In this document: in pieces, positions 42,101 to 44,689 of the stretch
How positions within the stretch are numbered: the first letter of the stretch is position 1
Layout of the letters: each line of letters begins with the position of its first letter
NCBI GenBank assembly: GCA_002309015.1
Contig: DBWM01000055.1
Span: forward strand, 76,310-120,998
Length of the DNA: 44,689 bases
DNA from: Myxococcales bacterium UBA1238
GTDB taxonomy: Bacteria > Myxococcota_A > Bradymonadia > UBA7976 > UBA1532
Direction: 5' to 3'
Position numbers and translations under genes: made by a program
The notes under the pieces: generated by a model
The model's database searches: none
Seen by the model: only the letters and a program-made list of their open reading frames with translations
What the model was told of the DNA's origin: nothing

Positions 42101-42463
42101 ATCAACAACAACATGATCGGCAGCCATTACCTTCGAGGTTACCCAAGCGGCGCTTTGACCGGCCCGCACTACATACTCTTTACGGCCGAATACCGTCTGC
42201 CGCTCTTTGAAATCTACGCCGGGCCCTCTTCCACCCCGATCTTCCTGCGCGATCTCAAGCTCGCCCTCTTCAGCGATCTGGGTCAGGCCGCAAACCACCT
42301 GAATCCCGGGTTCACGGCCTACTCCAAATCTGTGGGTGCCGAGTTTCTGCTCTCCACAACCCTGGGCTGGCATCAGACATACGAGGCCAGGCTGGGCTAC
42401 GCCCATGGTCTCGATGATCAGGGCGAGGATCAGATCTACATGTTTTTAGGCAGCTGGTTCTAA
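39146..42463 (+). CDS. Zinc metallopeptidase, TolB-like propeller and outer-membrane beta-barrel fusion
   Basis: A 1105-residue exported protein (signal MIPRLLFLPASLFLSFSALA). Residues about 55-300 form a gluzincin-type peptidase: HEYAH at 151-155 and a probable third zinc ligand Glu189 in LEGLSVWIES. A TolB/WD40-like beta-propeller follows (about 310-600; YPVYSHDGRYAAYVEQ, ASDRSGIFQIYADQF). A less conserved linker with DPDF-type repeats (about 610-720) leads into a C-terminal beta-barrel (about 750-1105; LDLSFNTVP, VSLRIRDPHLGG, HYILFTAEYRLPLFE). The last part, ending in MFLGSWF with terminal Phe, resembles a BamA/Omp85-type surface-antigen barrel. The GTG start overlaps the TAXI-like gene's stop. 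It suggests a protease held at the outer membrane; the substrate and the side on which it acts are unknown. Confidence 0.88.
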   Translation: MIPRLLFLPASLFLSFSALAHPLQTPSPDAADSALQAQDRFLPRADEGPLSDGGAFQTIETPHFRVHFPAAIREFAVQAAQICEEAHRTLSPLLGHKPDYKTEVAINDHGDTSNGSATAIPYPRMQLFAAPPQLESNLGDTDDWMRQLIYHEYAHILTLDPVHGWPQVLNTLVGRQVAPNHVTPKFMLEGLSVWIESRVSGRGRLRSALFRGWLRAAALEGELHGLDAVVHSPQAWPGANVWYMYGGHFMDFWTKRHGEQLPAAWFLDQSDEIVPYGLNRLSKRHTGETMEAAFEAFQADLTERSKVERDLLAQRGLTAFKKWTFSEQSHRNPRFIDGQRLLSLDVPGLSERGRSGIYLHRMGEIGRGQLVIQSEGMVDFDLCGEGASLRIIATQGYPYRSSFSRSDLVMYDPYLEHPEFHQRRITQNARLREVSCSPSGQKALAVQLRAGKSRLVEIDLDSGAITVLMEPPHFGQIAYPVYSHDGRYAAYVEQIPATETEREPGFALYALDLSTHQRHLIRHMRAMILHPRFDFEGRIVYASDRSGIFQIYADQFPHPMSEPEQLTRVINSAIDPEISHDSQTLAFRLLTVHGYDLASMPYRPHENGLQHEEQSSFAHDFGSSTSRVKSRANDQCLMNVKCNLFTPYAFLFSDEINLSAIDPDFLNAEPHSFDRDAQFSPINPSFLANDPDFPNAAPGSSAKVGFSPDPELTVADQKLKHYPNKAQSFGYNPIPTLLPIAWTPTASVSNSFQNEVGIDFSAEDATSRHSLDLSFNTVPKPEHDNHFGYTIGGTYGFQPNIGGYSPLFQIGVSHQVYAQDSTAYYNNGVHSQRFKLTSTRLSTSLPLLTKRISTALSLSYGYSWRRMAENLDPKFDPIDRNPIFPKSKEAADLLLGFSLGNVSSDYLAISLERGFKGSVSLRIRDPHLGGELKTLELFTGFSHYQPLFWRHVLAFHGTGGLSLFNDEQLAYALTAPPSRNLVMDAINNNMIGSHYLRGYPSGALTGPHYILFTAEYRLPLFEIYAGPSSTPIFLRDLKLALFSDLGQAANHLNPGFTAYSKSVGAEFLLSTTLGWHQTYEARLGYAHGLDDQGEDQIYMFLGSWF

Positions 42464-42487
42464 AAGCCCATCCCCTGTATCGTTTTC

Positions 42488-43180
42488 ATGAGTATCCCGA
42501 TGAATGAACCTTCTTTACAGGCTTCCGATCCCAACTCCTCTGCGCCTCTACCTAAAAAACCTTCGCCGATGAGCTTTGTTTTCTCGCTGGCACCGCTCGT
42601 TTTATTTTACGTGCTCGACAGCGCATTTGGCACTGAGGTGGGGCTTTTGGGGGCGATGGTCTATTCGCTGGGCGAGCTGCTCTATACGAGGCGGCGCGAT
42701 GGGAAGTGGAACAGGATGACGCTCGTCACTTCGGGGCTCGTGCTGGGACTTGGGGGGCTTTCACTTTTGAGCGACGACGAGCGGTTCATGCTCTACACGC
42801 CGGTGATCGGCGATCTTTTGTTTGCGGGGATCCTGCTCGGCACGGTTTTGAGGGGTCGGCCGCTGCTGCTCGTGCTTTCGGAGCAGCAGATGCCCGATAT
42901 GGTCTCCGATCCCATCAGGCGCGCATTTATGAAAGGGCTCACCTGGAGGCTCGGATTGAATCTGATCGCGCATGCGAGCATCACCGCCTGGTCCACGACC
43001 CAGAGTCACGAATGCTGGCTCTTTGTCTCGGGGCCCGTGCAATATATTCTGTTTGGCGCGCAGCTTTTGGGCGAGACGGCGTACGGGCGGCTGGTCGTGA
43101 TGAAGAAGCTCGATCGTTGGGAAGAGGAACAGAGTCGGGAAAAAGGAGAGCAGGCTTCGCGAGGGGCTGAGGACTGCTGA
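42488..43180 (+). CDS. YciB/VC0807-like multipass inner-membrane protein
   Basis: A 230-residue protein with about five membrane helices. The pattern LAPLVLFYVLDSAFG, a basic loop YTRRRDGKWNRM, GLGGLSLLSDDERFMLYTPVIGDLLFAG and the helix around LTWRLGLNLIAHASI correspond to the septation protein A / VC0807-type family. The tail is charged. YciB-type proteins influence envelope maintenance and division, but homologues of the VC0807 branch have no proven role. ATG 42488 has only a weak ribosome-binding site; an ATG at 42500 is an alternative. The gene sits 24 bases after the metallopeptidase-barrel gene and converges on the ABC exporter with 15 bases between stops. Confidence 0.75.
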   Translation: MSIPMNEPSLQASDPNSSAPLPKKPSPMSFVFSLAPLVLFYVLDSAFGTEVGLLGAMVYSLGELLYTRRRDGKWNRMTLVTSGLVLGLGGLSLLSDDERFMLYTPVIGDLLFAGILLGTVLRGRPLLLVLSEQQMPDMVSDPIRRAFMKGLTWRLGLNLIAHASITAWSTTQSHECWLFVSGPVQYILFGAQLLGETAYGRLVVMKKLDRWEEEQSREKGEQASRGAEDC

Positions 43181-43195
43181 TTGGGGCGGGAGGCT

Positions 43196-44689
43196 TTAGT
43201 TTTCTTCTACGCCGGGAATCTTAAAGGCCTGCTCGGGCGGGACTGCGGGCAAAGGCGTGGGGGTGATGCGCTCGGCTTCGTATTCCAGGACCTTGCGGAA
43301 CTGGGTTTCGTAGAGCTCTTTGTAGACGCCGTTTAAGGCTAAGAGCTCTTCGTGGCTGCCCTGCTCGGCGATGATGCCGCCTTTGACCACCAGGATGCGG
43401 TTCGCTTTTAACACCGTTGAGAGGCGGTGGGCGATCACGATGCTGGTGCGGCCCACCATCAGGGTCTCAAGGGCGTCCTGGATCGCGTTTTCGGAGATCG
43501 AGTCGAGCGCGGAGGTGGCTTCGTCGAGGATCAGGATCTTCGGGTTCTTCAAAATGACGCGCGCGATCGAGATCCGCTGCTTTTCACCGCCCGAAAGTTT
43601 GAGGCCTCTGTTGCCCACAACCGTGCCGTAGCCGTCGGGCTGGCGCATGATGAAGTCGTGAATGCTCGCCGTGCGGCAGGCGGCCTCGATCTCCTCGTCG
43701 GTGGCGTCCTCTTTGGCGTAGAGGAGGTTGTCTTTAATGGTGCCGTTGAAGAGATAGGTGTCCTGGGTGACCACCCCGATTTGTTCGCGCAGATACGTGA
43801 GGTCGAAATCGCGGACATCCACGCCGGCTATGGTCACCTTTCCGCCCAAAACATCGTAAAGCCTGGGGATCAGGTTGACCACCGTCGACTTGCCTGAGCC
43901 TGAGGGACCCACGATCGCAAACATCTGGCCGCCGGGAAGCGTGAAGTTGATGTCGGTGAGCAGCTTCGTTTCGGGCTCATACGAGAATTCCACGTGATCG
44001 AAGCAGATGTCGCGGTTCTGAACGTCGGGCTTCTTGCCGTCCTTGGGGCTCTGGATCGTGTTTTCCTTGTCGAAGTAGTCGAAAATGCGCGTAAAGAGCG
44101 CGAGGGATCGGGTGAAATCGACCTGAACGTTCAAAAGGGACTCGACGGGGCGGTAGAGGCGGTTGATCAGGGCCACCGTGGCTGTGATGACGCCGATCGA
44201 GATGTCGGCACGGCCGTATTTGATCATCAGAAGGCCGCCCGCAAAATAGATGAGCAGGGGCCCGATCTGCGTGAACATGCCGAGCACCATGTGAAACCAT
44301 TTGCCGCTCCGCTGCTCCTTCAGTGCGAGCTGCGTCACTTCCTCGTTGACGCGCACAAAACGCTCGTATTCCCGCTGCTCCTTGGTGAAAAACTTGACCA
44401 GAACCGAGCCGCTCACGCTGAGAGTCTCGTTGATGAGCTCGTTCATCTCGTCGTTCTTGGCCTGACTCTTGGTCAAAAGCTCAAAGCGGGTCTTCCCTAC
44501 GCTCCGGGTAGGCAGGATCAGCATCGGAATGACCACGATGCCCACCAGGGCGAGCTGCCAGCTCATGGCAAAGAGGGCGACTAAGCTGGTGACCACCGTG
44601 GCGATGTTGCGCACGATGCTCGAAAGCGTGCCCGAAATGACCGTGCTCACGCCGCTGATGTCGGTGTTCATGCGCGTGATGATGTCGCC
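43196..44689 (-). CDS. MsbA/type-I exporter ABC transporter, C-terminal part (cut by window edge)
   Basis: A fused membrane/ATPase half-transporter; the N-terminus lies beyond base 44689. About 498 residues are present: the end of the type-I exporter membrane domain (six-helix ABC_membrane type, with TRMNTDISGV at the edge) and a complete ATPase with Walker A GPSGSGKST, Q-loop VTQDTYLFNGT, signature LSGGEKQRISIAR, Walker B ILILDEATSALD and H-loop IVIAHRLST. The C-terminal extension (about 35 residues, Pro-rich) is nonstandard. MsbA-like proteins flip lipid A or other lipids, peptides or drugs; the substrate cannot be told from sequence alone. The stop lies 15 bases past the end of the convergent YciB-like gene. 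Confidence 0.95.
   Translation of the reverse strand, partial: GDIITRMNTDISGVSTVISGTLSSIVRNIATVVTSLVALFAMSWQLALVGIVVIPMLILPTRSVGKTRFELLTKSQAKNDEMNELINETLSVSGSVLVKFFTKEQREYERFVRVNEEVTQLALKEQRSGKWFHMVLGMFTQIGPLLIYFAGGLLMIKYGRADISIGVITATVALINRLYRPVESLLNVQVDFTRSLALFTRIFDYFDKENTIQSPKDGKKPDVQNRDICFDHVEFSYEPETKLLTDINFTLPGGQMFAIVGPSGSGKSTVVNLIPRLYDVLGGKVTIAGVDVRDFDLTYLREQIGVVTQDTYLFNGTIKDNLLYAKEDATDEEIEAACRTASIHDFIMRQPDGYGTVVGNRGLKLSGGEKQRISIARVILKNPKILILDEATSALDSISENAIQDALETLMVGRTSIVIAHRLSTVLKANRILVVKGGIIAEQGSHEELLALNGVYKELYETQFRKVLEYEAERITPTPLPAVPPEQAFKIPGVEEN

Noticed and set aside
43994..44584. 196-codon plus-strand frame inside the ABC transporter
   Set aside because: It is antisense to intact exporter sequence and has no recognisable domain.

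Overview
The window reads as chromosomal DNA from a Gram-negative bacterium of the Myxococcota (deltaproteobacterial) type, possibly near the Bradymonadia. The clues are a Ser/Thr kinase with the HRDVSPSN catalytic loop, a CdnL/CarD regulator, MYXO-CTERM-like C-terminal signals (motif GCSSLPG followed by a membrane helix and an Arg cluster), thrombospondin-3/OmpA lipoproteins, many Cys-rich lipoproteins and several outer-membrane beta-barrels. No mobile element, tRNA, rRNA or CRISPR array was seen. The left and right edges cut through ftsH and an MsbA-type ABC exporter.

Layout. 1-701: 5' part of ftsH (minus). 987-1799: a CPBP intramembrane protease. 1818-2381: mntP (minus). 2586-7076: a very large gingipain-like C25 peptidase ending in GCSSLPG-helix-Arg. 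Converging on it from 12780 to 7088 is a tight five-gene minus-strand run: lipoprotein, RlmD-type rRNA methyltransferase, two membrane proteins and a lipoprotein with eleven EGF-like repeats. 13136-19578 is a plus-strand run of five genes: a TPR membrane protein, a kinase with PEGA domains, an FHA/sigma-54 activator, a lipoprotein and a TPR/beta-barrel protein. 19624-23298 holds three membrane or surface proteins, including a PEGA protein with a Cys-rich insertion and a large Cys-rich lipoprotein. 23464-27198: asd, then a fused surface/beta-barrel gene, then truA. 30101-27240 (minus): DUF4398 lipoprotein, OmpA/TSP3 lipoprotein and a second TPR/barrel protein. Next come cdnL, a small conserved-looking basic protein, a SurA/PpiC-like protein, bamD and a DUF1573 lipoprotein. 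37828-34580 (minus): pentapeptide-repeat protein, CapA-type metallophosphatase and a membrane-anchored alpha/alpha-toroid protein. 37962-42463: a TAXI-like binding protein translationally coupled to a metallopeptidase/propeller/beta-barrel fusion. A YciB/VC0807-like membrane protein and the ABC exporter close the window.

How it fits together. Nearly everything that is not housekeeping faces the envelope: lipoproteins, barrels, the factors that build them (BamD, a SurA-like chaperone) and proteins that may be sorted to the surface. The two GCSSLPG proteins and the CPBP protease are consistent with a myxosortase-type sorting pathway. The most unusual item is the gene at 24686-26449. It carries a complete internal sorting signal followed directly by a second signal-peptide-like segment and an outer-membrane barrel, as if two neighbouring genes had become one polyprotein. 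Start and stop codons overlap at many junctions (TGATG, ATGA, GTGA, TAATG), so translational coupling is common here. One kinase appears to begin at a CTG that overlaps the upstream stop codon.
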